Origin: Ananas comosus
Lineage: Eukaryota > Streptophyta > Magnoliopsida > Poales > Bromeliaceae
Reading direction: 5' to 3'
Assembly: GCF_001540865.1 (NCBI RefSeq)
Contig: NC_033633.1
Span: 3,884,158 to 3,948,157, forward strand
DNA length: 64,000 bases
Part shown: positions 1-11,509 of the stretch, piece by piece
Layout of the letters: each line of letters opens with the position of its first letter
Position numbering within the stretch: position 1 is the stretch's first letter
Made by a program: the position numbers and the translations under genes
Notes under the pieces: model-generated
The model's input: only the letters and a program-made list of their open reading frames with translations
Database searches by the model: none
What the model was told of the DNA's origin: nothing

Positions 1-495
1 TAGCGACACTTTTAAATGTAGGTACATGTCAAAAAAGTGCTGCTAGCTAAAATTACCGACACTTTTAAAAAGTGTTGCTATATGTGGGGTCGCTAGGTAT
101 ATAGTGACAGTTAAAGAGTGTCGCTATAACCTAAAAGAGTGCTGCTAATTTACCAACACTTATTTAAGCATTTAGCAACCGCCGAAACTCTATCTCGTTG
201 GCTGCGGTGGCGGAGGAGGACGACAGGAAAGGCTCTTCGTCTAGAATTTCAGTGGATTGAGTGAAGAGAGAAGAAAAGATGGTAATTGATTTTTCTTTTT
301 CTTTTTTTCTTTTCTGTTTGTAATCAGGCCAAATGGACTGGGTGTGGTGGGTTGAGTAGAGTAATCTTTTATTTTTGGTTGGATTGGGCTTTATATTTAG
401 GCATTAGTAAATATTTTTTTTAGTTTTAGCATAAATTGGACACTTACTCAAAGTGTCCCAAACATGTGTCCCTATAACCTAATTCTATTGTAGTG
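1..495. mobile_element. CACTA-type MITE, left end cut by window edge
   Basis: This stretch matches the complete element at 2263-2776 almost base for base and ends in TTGTAGTG, the reverse complement of the CACTACAA terminus of CACTA (En/Spm) transposons. The motifs GACACTTTTAAA and GTGTCGCTA recur in both orientations near the ends, like the subterminal transposase-binding repeats of CACTA elements. It encodes no protein, so it must rely on an autonomous relative. The left terminus lies outside the window. Confidence 0.75.
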
Positions 496-1494
496 AGCTA
501 GGGTTGAGTAGGTGGTTGGTTGAATAGTATAATCTAACGGGTGTAAATGATCAACAGTGCTGATCTAACGGTTAAAAACCTACAAGCACCAAGTGCTTGG
601 TGCTTTTACAAGCACCATAGCCGGACTATATATATATATAAAATCTTATTAATTAGACTTTAATCTAAGGTTGAAATTTTATATATAAATGAGGCTTTTT
701 ATAATTGAGTTAGGCTTTATATTTAGTTTGAACTAAAAATCAAATAGTAACAATTTGTATTATATATATGACTATTTATTTATATGTATAAATATAAAAT
801 ATATGTATTAGAATTGTTATCAAGCCTAACACAAGCGAGCTGGCCCCCCTATCTTGTGTTCGGCTCATTTATTAAACGAGCTGAAAAATTCAACTCGTGT
901 TCGACTCGTTTACTAAACGAGTGATTCGATGTCGAGCTTATTTCAAGCCAAATACGAGTTGGCTCGCGAACAGCGAGTTGAATTGCCACCCCGGCTGCAT
1001 GTAGGAAATGCCACGTGGGCGCCATGTAGTAAAATCATATCCAAAACAAATGGTGAGGTGAATATTTAGTGTTGATAAACCTATTATCCATATATTGATT
1101 ATTATATTAAATGAATTGTGGTATATATTTGCCAAAATTACATTATTATTGCCAAGAGCATGTTTTACGAGAGAACATATTTATCGGTGTAAGTTTTTGA
1201 TTCTCTCAAAGTATATCATAAATTATTCTTCTAAATCAAATTTATTTCTTACATTATCAAACTTTACCAGAAATCTTGCACGATATGAATACTCACCAAT
1301 TTTTTTTTTTTCATAGAGAGCGCGCTAGGGTCAGTTGGTTGGTTAGGGAAAAATTCTAGAATGTATCGGTTATATCGGTGACATGGCATTTCTGACCAAT
1401 TAAATAAATTTTTTTAAGTTAATCTGTCAAATCATGATTATTAAAAAATATTTTAATTTTAATTTTTTTCTAAAATAAAAAATATAATTGGTTT
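496..1494. other. Intergenic AT-rich DNA with a decayed hAT-like copy
   Basis: No gene is recognisable. Around 826-995 there is a degraded copy of the MITE at 1503-1684: it shares the repeated words AAACGAGCTGAAAAAT, GGCTCGCGAACAGCGAG and the end TTGCCACCCC, but I could not find an intact target duplication. Near 590-615 is a short palindromic motif (CAAGCACCAAGTGCTTGGTGCTT). The open frames here have no coding features. Confidence 0.55.
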
Positions 1495-1502
1495 ATTATT
1501 AC

Positions 1503-1684
1503 TAGGGGTGTAAACGAGCCGAACACGAGCGAGCTGACCCCAGCTCGTGTTCGGCTTGTTTATTAAACGAGCTGAAAAATCCAGCTCGTGTTCGGCTCAT
1601 TTACTAAACGAGCGAGCGATCTCAAGCTCATTTCGAGCCAAACACGAGCTGGCTCGCGAACAGCGAGCTGGATTGCCACCCCTA
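1503..1684. mobile_element. hAT-superfamily MITE, 182 bp
   Basis: The element begins TAGGGGTG and ends CACCCCTA. It is flanked by a perfect 8-bp duplication, attattac, at 1495-1502 and 1685-1692, which is diagnostic of hAT transposition. Inside, GAGCCGAACACGAGC and CAGCTCGTGTTCGG words recur in both orientations, so the interior can fold back on itself. It has no coding capacity. The intact duplication suggests it is younger than the decayed relative at 826-995. Confidence 0.85.
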
Positions 1685-1859
1685 ATTATTACTGATATGG
1701 TGCAAATGTGTTGGTAAGTAAGTATATTATAGCGAAACTCGCTTGGTTTCTTAGGAGGAGAGATTAGGAAGGCTAAAAGTTGGATAGAAGTGTCAAACGC
1801 CCAAAGTTGAAGCCTTTACTGAGGATGAAGCAGCCTGAATTGTCCTAATTTTTCGAAGT

Positions 1860-2240
1860 CACAATAAAGTCCATCAAGTGGGTATAAAATGAACGGTCAA
1901 AATCGAACGATATCCTAAAAATAGATGATCAGATTCTTCAATTTAAAATCGGAGTTATTGATCTTTATCTAGATAGTGAATAAAATTTTTTATTAAAAAT
2001 TCAACCGATTTTCTTTTTTTACACCGTTAAACTAGCAACTATTCTATATCGACCATTAAAATTTGTCAATTTTGAGGTCTTTTGATCATAAGGTAAATAA
2101 TGTCAAAAAAATATAAAATTTAATTTTTAAAAATTTTAAATGCTCTAGAATAATGTTTAACGGTATGGATCGTCGATTCGGAAGCTCTATCATTGAAAAT
2201 GATTTATGAATACGAAGGCAATCGTACTTATAAAAAGTTT
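1860..2240. repeat. One arm of a foldback MITE family
   Basis: This matches one arm of the foldback element at 51984-52519. Shared words include TGTCAATTTTGAG, TTTTGATCA, ATCGTCGATT and the GAAGC..ATTATTAAAGA-like end. Only one arm is present, so this is a truncated relic. No gene is seen in 1693-2262. Confidence 0.5.
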
Positions 2241-2262
2241 AGTAGCCGAATTCTCTCTCTCT

Positions 2263-2772
2263 CACTACAACAAAAACGGTCTATAACGACACTTTTAAAT
2301 GTAGGTACATGTCAAAAAAGTCCTGCTAGCTAAAATTACCGACACTTTTAAAAAATGTTGCTATATGTGGGGTCGCTAGGTATATAGTGACAGTTAAAGA
2401 GTGTCGCTATAACCTAAAAGAGTGCTGCTAATTTATCAACACTTATTTAAGCATTTAGCAACCGCCGAAACTCTATCTCGTTGGCTACGGTGACGGAGGA
2501 GGACGACAGTAAAGGCTCTTCGTCTAGAATTTCAGTGGATTCAGTAAAGAGAGAAGAAAAGATGGTAATTGATTTTTCTTTTTTTTTTCTTTTCTGTTTG
2601 TAATTGGGCCAAATAGACTGGGTGTGGTGGGTTGAGTAGAGTAATCTTTTATTTTTGGTTGGATTTGGTTTTGTATTTATGCATTAGTAGATGTATTTTT
2701 AAGTTTTAGCATAAATGGGACACTTACTTAAAAGTGTTCCAAACATGTGTTCCTATAACCTAATTCTGTTGT

Positions 2773-2776
<4 letters not shown>
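2263..2776. mobile_element. CACTA-type MITE, complete, 514 bp
   Basis: It starts CACTACAACAAAAA and ends TTCTGTTGTAGTC, where the last base would be G in a perfect inverted terminus. Subterminal repeats of GACACTTTTAAA and GTGTCGCTA flank a non-coding centre. The element sits in a CT microsatellite, so the expected 3-bp target duplication (tct on both sides) is uninformative. It is near-identical to 1-495, implying recent amplification of the family. Confidence 0.8.

Positions 2777-2846
<70 letters not shown>
2775..2846. repeat. (CT)n-(TA)n compound microsatellite
   Basis: About 17 CT units run directly into about 18 TA units at the right edge of the CACTA element. A CT run also lies just left of that element, so the transposon probably inserted within the CT tract. 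Confidence 0.95.
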
Positions 2847-2848
<2 letters not shown>

Positions 2849-5214
2849 AGGAAAAGTAGTTTAGAAAGCAATTTGTTTAAATTTAAAATCAAAATCTTAT
2901 AATTTATTGGAAACATATTTATTACTAATCTTTCATATCTTAAGCTTCTAGAGATAAATAACTATTTTGTCAAAGTGGAGGAGGTCATGAGATTAACTAC
3001 TACCATATCTCAAAAAGAAAACAGTTGCTTCTACCATCCATACATGTTAAGAAAGATTTATTATCTCGACCGGCTATAATATTATTAGTCACAGAATAAG
3101 TTAATAAGATTCTATTGATCCAAATGGAGTAGTAACTATATTATTATTATGTGTAATTTATTTATTGAAATTATAAGTTTTGCTACATGTTTACTTATAT
3201 TTGCTTCATCTCTTTTATTTGTATGTGTATATATGTATACTGATATATATTATATTTGTTTACTGATGTCTCATGATAAGTCAAAAAATTTTAAAATTTT
3301 TTATTTTGTTAATCTTCTTCCTGGCTATTATTTTTTAGATCTATTTGTTATACATTCGTTTGCTTCTATAACCTCAACTCGCCGCAATGTGCAGGTAACT
3401 TTACTAGTTATAGTTATATACTGATCTATATGCAGTATTTAGTTTGATATATTTGAATATAAATGGTGTAATTGGAACTTTAAAGGAGGCTCAATTGTAA
3501 CAGTTAAAATTACATCCAAATTGAGTGCATATCTAACTGCATTAGTTGGAGAAAATAACTTTAAACAAAAGATAAACTTATCTCCCTAATCAACTCTGAA
3601 TAGAAAATATATATTTTTTTACATTGGGATTTGATAAAATTTTGTAAATCCACTTTACATTCACATACAACCAAACAAATTATTATCTTTACAATACTTT
3701 GTAATACATACAATCAAATAAAATATATACAATTATAACATCTATATTTTTAATTGTGCACCTCTAACTGCACTACGTTTATAATTATATCGGACCAAAT
3801 GAACTCTTATTCCAACAGCAGGATTCAGAACTCAATATGTAGTTCCCGTAGCAGGTTGATTTTGATGTGTCAATCCAAATACTGTACTAGAATTTGTATG
3901 TAACTAAAACTGTAATATAGTAATAAGTACTTTACAAACTTGGAAGGGTACTTAAGCTGGTATTTGCACTCAAAATCCAACTTGTGGCCAAGTTGTATGA
4001 CTTAGTGAGATTCGATATACAAGTACTGTAAGATAAGATATAGGGCATTGTTGTGATAAAAAGTCAAAGAGTGTTTGACTATCTCTATTGTATATGGGTT
4101 TATGTACTATGGGGAACTGTTTAGCAAATATTTTGGTAAAGTATTGCATCTTGTTTTCTTTTAAAGAGAAGATTTTCTTTTTTTTTTAAAGAATATGTGA
4201 TTGAAACAAGCACTTAAAATCCAACCAAATTAAAAAAAGCTTTACTCTACTCAAATATTCCTCCATTGAAAGTTAGAAATATTTTACTTGTACATCCTAA
4301 AAGAGGGTGTAGATTTTGCACTCTCCATCCTAAGATTTATAGAAATCTAAATAAATTTTAGTAAAAAATATTAATGTGACAAGTATCTTAGATGAATAGA
4401 ATGTAAGATATACACCACACTTTAAAATGTAAGAACATTATTGTTCTAAAAGTTATAGGCAACTCTAAGAAAAAAAGGCCCCTCAACTTTATTTTCATTA
4501 TTACTCTCTTATTAAGTTCTAACTTTTAAATTTTTGTTTATTCTAATTAATCAATTAAAATTTTTTGTTAAATTTAATAACTGTATTAACTATTATCCAT
4601 TATTCTAGTCTTATTTACTAAAAAGTGACTGAAATAGTAAATTTGATAAATTCACCAAAGAATTTGACGAAATCATTTATTTAATTGACTAAAATTATTT
4701 AATTTTAAAACCAAATTTAAGATGTTAATAAAAAAAAAAATTGAGGAGATGGCTTCCAGTGTGGGAAAGTAGTTAATAGAAAATATGAAAAAAAAATGAG
4801 GAAATGGCTTCTAGTTGGGAAAAGTAGTTCATAAAGAAAGTAAAATTGAGGAATGACCTCTCGTTTGGAAAAGTTGTTTTCATATATTTTCATCTATTTT
4901 TGTTATACACAAAAGTAATCCTAAAAAATACTCTTTTTATAGATTTCATATATTTCCATCTTTTTTTGTTATTACACATAAAAATAATTATTGAATGTTT
5001 GGGGGTCTGAACTCGTGGGTTTTTAGTCCAATGGAGTAAAAAGAGGTTTGGTCCATAGGATCAACGTGCTTTCCCAAGTCCAAATTTTTAATTTTAAAAT
5101 TAGTAAAAAATATTTTTTTTGTTATTTTATAATTATTTTTTAAAAAAATTATTACAATATCAGTTTGAAGAGGAATATTTTGATTTTTTAAGTTTTATAT
5201 ATTTAAAAAATAAA
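2847..5214. other. AT-rich intergenic DNA, no gene seen
   Basis: Open frames here, including a 91-codon one at 3149-3424, are hydrophobic AT-driven frames without family resemblance. At 4735-4880 a unit of roughly 50 bp containing TGAGGAAATGGCTTCTAGTT and GGAAAAGTAGTT is repeated about three times with divergence. Nothing else is supported. Confidence 0.5.
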
Positions 5215-5385
5215 ATAATGGGTCAGATCAGACAACAGTGTCAACCTGCACGGCTCGTACCTTGCAGAAAGATCGTAGGGCTGTGCTGGGCAAGGAGCTT
5301 GGAAGATCTGGCGCAACATGGCCTATACGTTTTGACCGGATAGGCCATGTCCAGCCAGCACAGTGCACGTTACACCCCTAGTTCT
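5215..5385. repeat. GC-rich hAT-like element end
   Basis: A GC-rich island in AT-rich DNA, with GGCCATGTCCAGCCAGCAC-type words and ending GTTACACCCCTA. That end matches the TAGGGGTGTAA termini of the elements at 8708-9445 and 41778-42402. The left end is not identifiable, so this is probably a truncated relative. Confidence 0.4.
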
Positions 5386-5436
5386 GCCTTTTACTATTGG
5401 GATTTCGTGCTACGCCGCTAATTATATATGGACAAT

Positions 5437-5707
5437 GGGTAAATTGCATTGTTATCCCCTAAATTTTTGACAAAATTTTACTTTACACTTCAAACTCTTA
5501 AAATGGACATCTAACATTCTAAACTCTAATATTTCATTCATGTTACTCCTTCCGCCAGTTTTCCGTCAAACTCCGTTAACCGGAAACTGACGAAAGGGGT
5601 AAAACGAATGAAACATTAGAGTTTAGGGTGTTAAATGTCTATTTTAGGAGTTTGGAGGGTTAAGTGAAACTCGCCAAAATTTCAGAAGGTAGCAGTGCAA
5701 TTTACCC
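5437..5707. mobile_element. Foldback MITE with ~125-bp inverted arms
   Basis: The left arm starts GGGTAAATTGCA and the right arm ends TGCAATTTACCC. The two arms are imperfect inverted copies for about 125 bp around a short centre at about 5565-5590. Flanks tatatggac and tgtagggac match at 7 of 9 positions if the element is taken as starting 3 bases earlier, which would suggest a MULE-type 9-bp duplication, but this is weak. Non-coding. Confidence 0.7.
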
Positions 5708-6185
5708 TGTAGGGACTCTTGACTATAATTATTTTATTATAATATGTTACTTATACATTGACTACTAACCCTCAAATTAGTGATCATGCTTGATTTTGAA
5801 TTTATATATATTTTTTATCTTAAAATAAATTATACCATAATTTATCCTACATTTTATTGTAATAAAATAAAAACAAAAGAAATGAATTAGAGTGGTTAAA
5901 AAATAAGAAAAGAGCGATACTAACTACCTGCAATGCTCGAACACTCTATTGTCTTGGTGTACTCGCTAATATGGTTGATTTACAATAGGTATCCTCACCG
6001 AATATAGAGATTTTAATTCTCAGTTAATTTTTTGTAGTACTCGTTTGTCCCTTTTATCTTTAAAGGCATTGTTCTAAAGTATTATAAAATATTGTTTTAT
6101 ATTTTTATATTAAAATTTTCTAATTGGCTGAAATGAAGTACAAAAATTTTATTTTAGGCTACAATAAAATTACATTGTATAATTT

Positions 6186-6245
6186 CATAGGAAATAAGTG
6201 CATTTTCTAGAATAATAATTCTAGAAAATGCACTTATTTCCTATG
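6186..6245. repeat. Perfect 28-bp palindrome, 4-base loop
   Basis: Arms at 6186-6213 and 6218-6245 are exact reverse complements (CATAGGAAATAAGTG... against ...CACTTATTTCCTATG) around the spacer aata. It lies immediately left of the minisatellite. It could form a strong hairpin or cruciform. It may be an insertion footprint or a template-switch product. Confidence 0.9.
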
Positions 6246-7460
6246 ACTTGAAGAGAGGAGCCGGTGACTTGAGGGGAGGAGCTGGTGACAGGATGGGAGC
6301 CGGTGACCTGAGAGGAGCTGGTGACCGGATGGGAGCCGGTGACCTGAGGGGAGCCAGTTGACCGGAGGGAAGCCAGCGACCTGAGGGGAACCGGTTGACC
6401 GGAAGGGAGCTAGTGACCGGAGGGGAGCCGGTGACCGGAAGGTAGCCGGTAACCGGAGGGGAGGAGCCGGTTGACCGGAGAGAAGCCAGCGACCTGAGGG
6501 GAACCGGTTGACCGGAAGGGAGCCAGTGACCGGAGGGTAGCCGGTGACCGGAAGGTAGCCGGTAACCGAAGGGGAGGAGCCGGTGACCTGAGGGGAGCCA
6601 GTGACCAGAGGGGAGGAGCCGGCGACCAGAGGGGAGCCGGCGACTGGAGGGGAACCGATGACCTCAGGGGAGCTGGTGACCGGAGAGGAGGAGCGCGGTA
6701 ACTCCGAAGCACAGTGACCGGAGGGAAACAGATGACCTAAAGGAGCCGGTAACCAGAAAGAGCGGGCAGGATGATAAAGGAAGTGGAGAGGGAATGATGA
6801 AAGATCTGGAACAAGCAGGGATAACGGGGATGGTTATTGAATGAAGATTGGAGGAACGGAGTAGTAAGGGGGGCCTCACTGAGGACTGACGGAAGGGAAT
6901 GAAGTATCGGACTGGAAAAGGAGGGGGCTGGGCGTGTTGGTATTGACGTGACGGAACGTGTACGTTGGGGGCGAGCTGAACACTGAGGGAGGAGCCAGTG
7001 ACCGAAGGGAGGCCAGTGACCGAAGGGAAGGAGCCGGTGCTCAGGTTGGAGCCAGGGACCGGAGGGGAGCCAGTGACCGGAGGGGAACTGGTGACCTGAG
7101 GGGAGCCAATGAGTCACCGACTCCTCCCTCAGGTCACCGGTTCCCCTCAGGTCACCGGCTCCTCCCTCAGGTCATCGGCTCCACTCCCTCCGGTCACCGG
7201 CTCTCCTCAGGTCACCGGCTCCTCCCATCCAGTCACCGGCTCCTCTCCGTTCACGCGACTCCTCCCCTCCGGTCACTGGCTCCCCTCAGGTCACCGGTTC
7301 CCTCAGGTAATCGGCTCCTCCTCCGATCACAGGTCACCGATTTCCCTCCAATCACTGGCTTCCCTCCGGTCATCGCTCCCTCAGGTCACGATTCTCCTCC
7401 GTTCACCGACTCCCTCCGGTCACTGCTCTACCCTCATGTCACCGGCTCCCTCTCTCTTCT
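6246..7460. repeat. GC-rich minisatellite with internal inversion
   Basis: Degenerate units of about 13-25 bp built on GGTGACCGGAGGGGAGCC are repeated up to about 7110. From about 7115 to 7460 the same unit runs in the opposite orientation (GGTCACCGGCTCCTCCC). A diverged, less repetitive stretch lies at about 6760-6960. All long frames here are translations of the repeat (for example SGHRLPSGH or RSPAPLRS), not genes. Confidence 0.9.
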
Positions 7461-8094
7461 CTCTTCTTTCAATATTTTAAATTAATATAAATTTTTACAT
7501 CATATTTATTAAAAAAATTTTAATAAATAATTTATTTTATAGATTTATATGTTATATTTATTAGAAAAAATGTACAATATCTTATATTATTTTTTCAATA
7601 TTTACATTAATATTTTTATATATTTTTTAAATTATAATAAATTTAAAACATAAGTATATTGTTTAAACTAAAAGCGTCAAAATTTAATTCACATAAAATT
7701 AATTCACATTTACTTTGAAATTTAAAATTTAATTTTGATTTACCGTAATTAAATATTTTAATTTTTAATTCAAATTTGATATCCAAAATTTCTAAATTTA
7801 AATTTGTTAAAATTTAATTTTGATGCACAGTAATTAAAATTTTTTAATTATTAATTCAAATTTGATAGCCAAAATTAAATTTAATTCATGATTTAAACTC
7901 AAATTTTAATTTTATATAAAATTTATAAATAAGAATTCTATTTTTTAACAAATCGATCATAACCGTTTATTTTTATTTAAAACATTTTTTAACAAATTAA
8001 TCATAACTACTTGTAGAATTTAATTTATTAATAGATAAGAATAAGAATATTATTTTTTAATAAATTGATCATAATCATTCGTCTTTATTTGAAA
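7461..8094. repeat. AT-rich stretch with tandem ~85-bp units
   Basis: Segments near 7720-7790 and 7810-7885 are diverged copies of one unit (AAAATTTAATTTTGAT..TAATTAAA..TTCAAATTTGATA). Between 7930 and 8095 a second unit containing ATTTTTTAACAAAT.GATCATAA occurs about three times. No gene. Confidence 0.6.
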
Positions 8095-8103
8095 TATTTT
8101 TTA

Positions 8104-8482
8104 GGCTAAATTACAGAAAACCCCACCGTCAAAACCCGAGTTTTCACTTTCCCCCCCCTATTATTTAAAAATCTACACTTCGCCCCCTCATAAAATAAAA
8201 AATGTTCACAGGGGGTACAGTGTGAACTGTGATGATAAAATAACCATTTTGCCCCTCACCATTTTGCCCCTCACAGTGAACACAGGAGAGAAGGCTGAGG
8301 GCATTTTTGGCATAAAAAAATATATAATAATATTTTATAAACGAAACCCTAACGGATTATTAACTGCAGAGGACGAAGTGAACATTTTTCATTTTATAAG
8401 GGGGCAAAATGTAGGTTTTCAAATGACATGAGGGGAAAATGAAAAATCGGATTTTGACAGGAAGATTTTATGTAATTTAGCC
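8104..8482. mobile_element. MULE-type foldback MITE, 379 bp
   Basis: It starts GGCTAAATTACAGAAAA and ends TTATGTAATTTAGCC, with inverted arms of more than 100 bp. A perfect 9-bp duplication, tatttttta, flanks it (8095-8103 and 8483-8491), the signature of Mutator-like elements. The centre holds a short direct duplication, CATTTTGCCCCTCAC. The 69-codon frame inside is a chance product. Confidence 0.88.
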
Positions 8483-8707
8483 TATTTTTTAACAACTTTT
8501 CCAAAATTATATCAGCTTATTCCCCAAAAAGTACAACTACAATTCTCCCTACATATCATTGATGTGTGGGTACAAGCGGAGGAATAAAATCTTATTCCTC
8601 CACTTATACCCCAACCAAGAACTGTCTTAAAATTTTTCAATCTACCATATCTTTTCAACAATTTTAATTTTTATCATTTAGCATTCGCTTTCTTTTAACT
8701 CTTTATC

Positions 8708-9445
8708 TAGGGATGTAATGTGGGTCATGCCGCCCATATTTTTTGTGTCAATCCGGCCCGATCTGGTTCCAAATCCAAGCCGGAGCTACCAAGTCTCTGG
8801 CCCAGCACAGCCCTTCGGCCGGAAGGTCCGGGCAATGCCGGACTTGCCGGACTCCAGGCCAGCCCCTAAAAGGTTTTATTTCTTTATCTTTATTTTAAAA
8901 AAAGATAAAATTTTAAATATAAACAAATAATTATTTATATTTTAAAATTTAAAATTTATAAAAATAATTATAACATAACAAATATTTAAATTTTTTACAA
9001 AATATACATAACTTTTTATTTTTTTGAAAAAAAAATTGAGTGTTTCTATCCAATCCACCTCCCAAGGTTTGTTGTGGTAGACCTTGGGAGGAGATCTCCT
9101 GGGAAGCCCTTCTTCTTGGGGTTCGGGTCGTGCTGGCCCGGCTGGCCTGGCGGGCCATGCCGGACTGGGTCACGGGCCTCTCCTCGGCCCTCGCACAGCC
9201 TAGGCCCATTTCGGGCCGTGCTGGGCCGGACCATCGGAGAGGGCCAACACAACCCTCAAGCTCCGTCCGGGCCAGGCCGGGCCACCAGCCTCTTTTCTGC
9301 CCGGCACAGTCCAGGCCCGTTTCGGGCCGTGCTTGGCCGGGCCGTTGGAGAGATCCAGCACGGCCCTCAAGCTCCGTCCGGATCGTGCCGGAACAGGTAG
9401 CACCCGTGCAGTGTTTCAGTCCGGCCCGAGGCAGTTTTACACCCA
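8708..9445. mobile_element. GC-rich hAT-like element
   Basis: The left end TAGGGATGTAATG and right end TTTTACACCCA are imperfect inverted termini. Flanks tctttatc and tcttcaac match at 6 of 8. The ends of the element are rich in GGCCCGGCAC-like words in both orientations, around an AT-rich middle (8880-9050). The 231-codon frame at 9040-9735 and its neighbours are translations of these GGGCCGTGC repeats with no recognisable domain. Resembles 41778-42402. Confidence 0.55.
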
Positions 9446-9481
9446 TCTTCAACTCTCCTTCATCATCACTTGTAAATTACA

Positions 9482-9644
9482 ACCGACCGTCTCTAGAGCA
9501 AGTGATAAAAAATTTGGTGGTTGGTATCGGAGACCCAAGTTTGAACCTAGTTGATTCACATTTTCAGCTAAATTTATTTCTAAATGAAATAAACGAAGCG
9601 GATAGCGTGCTCTCTCTCCAAAAAAAAAAAAAAAAAAAAAAAAA
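9482..9644 (+). mobile_element. tRNA-derived SINE with poly(A) tail
   Basis: A body of about 140 bp has a 5' part resembling RNA polymerase III box A (GGTGGTTGGTATC) and a box-B-like AGTTTGAACC, then the conserved tail region AAACGAAGCGGATAGCGTGCT, CTCTCTC and a run of about 26 A. It is flanked by a 14-bp duplication with one mismatch (acttgtaaattaca at 9468-9481, acttgtgaattaca at 9645-9658). Related copies lie near 22505, 40785 and 49556. Non-coding; would be mobilised by a LINE. Confidence 0.8.
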
Positions 9645-9658
9645 ACTTGTGAATTACA

Positions 9659-10216
9659 GTATCTTCAACTCTCCTTTATTACTAACTATTATTATTTGGT
9701 ATTTACATTCTTCTAATGTTTTACCTCTCCCTTGATATTTACTCTCTTTTAATTCCTAATTAAATTTGAATGGATAATATTTTATAAAGTTAGAATAAGA
9801 GATAAAAGGTTTGAATTAAAAAAAAAAATTATATTCAAATTATATTTGAGCAATGTAAATTTATTTTTAAATCTTATAAAAATAATAATAATCTGATGTT
9901 GAGTTGAAATATTAATCTCTACTTAAAAAAAAAAACTAATAAATTGTTTAAAAAAAATTAAATTTTAAGTTTCGTGCATTGTACGAGTCACACCTAGCCA
10001 AATCTCCCCAAGACTTTTACAAACGCACCACACACTTCTTTCAATGATTTAATTAACTGTGCAACTAGCTTAGTAAATTCACAATCAAAACTAATCAAAC
10101 TTGATATGTACATATACAAAATAAATTTTAATTTTAAATAAAGCAACCTAAAGATGAAACATTATTTTAATCAGTGTTAGCAAAATGCTATTCATATGTT
10201 ATCAATATTATACTAA
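9659..10216. other. Intergenic DNA, no gene seen
   Basis: AT-rich sequence with short A runs and no coding or structured feature. The first 30 bases repeat the ATCTTCAACTCTCCTT sequence found just upstream of the SINE at 9446-9461, so the SINE sits between two copies of a short host duplication. Confidence 0.5.
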
Positions 10217-11281
10217 GGCCCTGTTTGGATGCATAGTTAAAAAATTCTATGGAATTGTTATTCTATGGTTTTTGTCTAAATGAAATACGGAATTCTGTAA
10301 CTACAAAAAAATTCCACAGCTTCATTTTTAAGCTGTTTGGATACAGATCATACAATTCCACAATATTTATAACAATTAAATTTCTAAAATTTTAAAATTC
10401 AAATTCAAAATTCAAAAATTCAAAATTCAAAATTCAAAATTTAAAAATAAATTTTAAAAATTAAAATTCAAATTCAAAATATAAATTTAAATTTAAAATT
10501 TAAATTAAAAAATTAAAATTAGATTTTATGTTTTAAATTTGAAATTTGAAATTTGGAATTTGACATTTAAAATTTGAAATTTGAACTTTAAATTTTAAAT
10601 TTAAAGTATACCATTTAAGCTTTAAATTTGAAAATTAAAAATCTATAATTAAAATTTAAATTTAAATTAATAATTTATAATTTTAAATATTTATAAATTT
10701 AAATTTAAATTTAAGTTTAAATTTAAATTTGAAAATTGAAAATTAAAATTAAATTAAATTAAAAATTTGAAATTTTGAAATTTGAAATTTGAAATTGAAA
10801 TTTAAACTTTGAAACTTGAACTTTTTGAATTGAAATTTGAAAGTTGAAATTTGAAAGTTGAATTTGAAATTGAAATTGAAATTTGAATTTTGAATTTGAC
10901 TTTTGAAATTTAAAATTTGAAATTGAAGTTGAAATTTGAAATTTGAAATTTGAAGTTTGAAGTTTGAAATTTGGAAATTTGAACTCTTTGAAAGTTGAAT
11001 TGAAAGTTGAAAATTTGAAATTTGAAATTGATATTTGAATTTGAACTTTTGAATTTGAAATTTAAAATTTAAATCAAAATTAAAATTGAATTTTAAATTT
11101 TAAATTTGAAATTAAAATTTTATTTGAAATTTTAATCTTAGAAATTGATACATCTTTGGGAGTCCAAAATGGGATTGAAATTTTTTTCTTTGGTTAAAGT
11201 GGATTGTAAGTTTACTCCATTTTTTGAATATAATATAACTATACTCCAAATGTTTATTATTTTTTTTCTTCCAAACGCTTC
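10217..11281. mobile_element. PIF/Harbinger-like element with AT-rich interior
   Basis: The left end GGCCCTGTTTGGATG and right end CCAAACGCTTC form a short imperfect inverted repeat flanked by TAA on both sides, the usual 3-bp target of Tourist/PIF elements. Between about 10380 and 11120 the interior is almost entirely degenerate AAATTTGAAATTT words, a low-complexity expansion of about 740 bp. Non-coding. Similar architecture recurs at 22975-24329, 50665-51433 and 56774-57850. Confidence 0.5.
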
Positions 11282-11355
11282 TAAGATTATTTTTTCTCCT
11301 AACGGCGTAGTATAGTTTATATGCTACGTTTTAGAAGTATCAAAGGAGCCTAACT

Positions 11356-11357
<2 letters not shown>

Positions 11358-11393
<36 letters not shown>

Positions 11394-11409
11394 ATATATA
11401 TATATATAT
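11358..11409. repeat. (TC)n-(TA)n microsatellite
   Basis: About 15 TC units followed by about 9 TA units. Just to its right, 11425-11510 contains a possible minus-strand SINE 3' end (GGTAGCATTCTATCCACTTCA resembles the reverse of the SINE tail region), which I regard as weak. Confidence 0.9.
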
Positions 11410-11509
11410 CTATTTGTTTTTTTTCTGAGAAAAAAAGGTAGCATTCTATCCACTTCAATGAATTAGGTAAAACAAGTTGAGCCAGCGAAGACCTCATTTC
11501 GGGCCCGCA

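Noticed and set aside
3149..3424. 91-codon hydrophobic frame
   Set aside because: AT-driven composition, no neighbours or motifs; chance frame.
6958..7485. 175-codon and neighbouring frames on both strands
   Set aside because: They translate the minisatellite unit in every frame; no gene.
9040..9735. 231-codon frame
   Set aside because: Runs through GGGCCGTGC repeats of a hAT-like element and a SINE A tail (poly-K); starts at a non-ATG codon.
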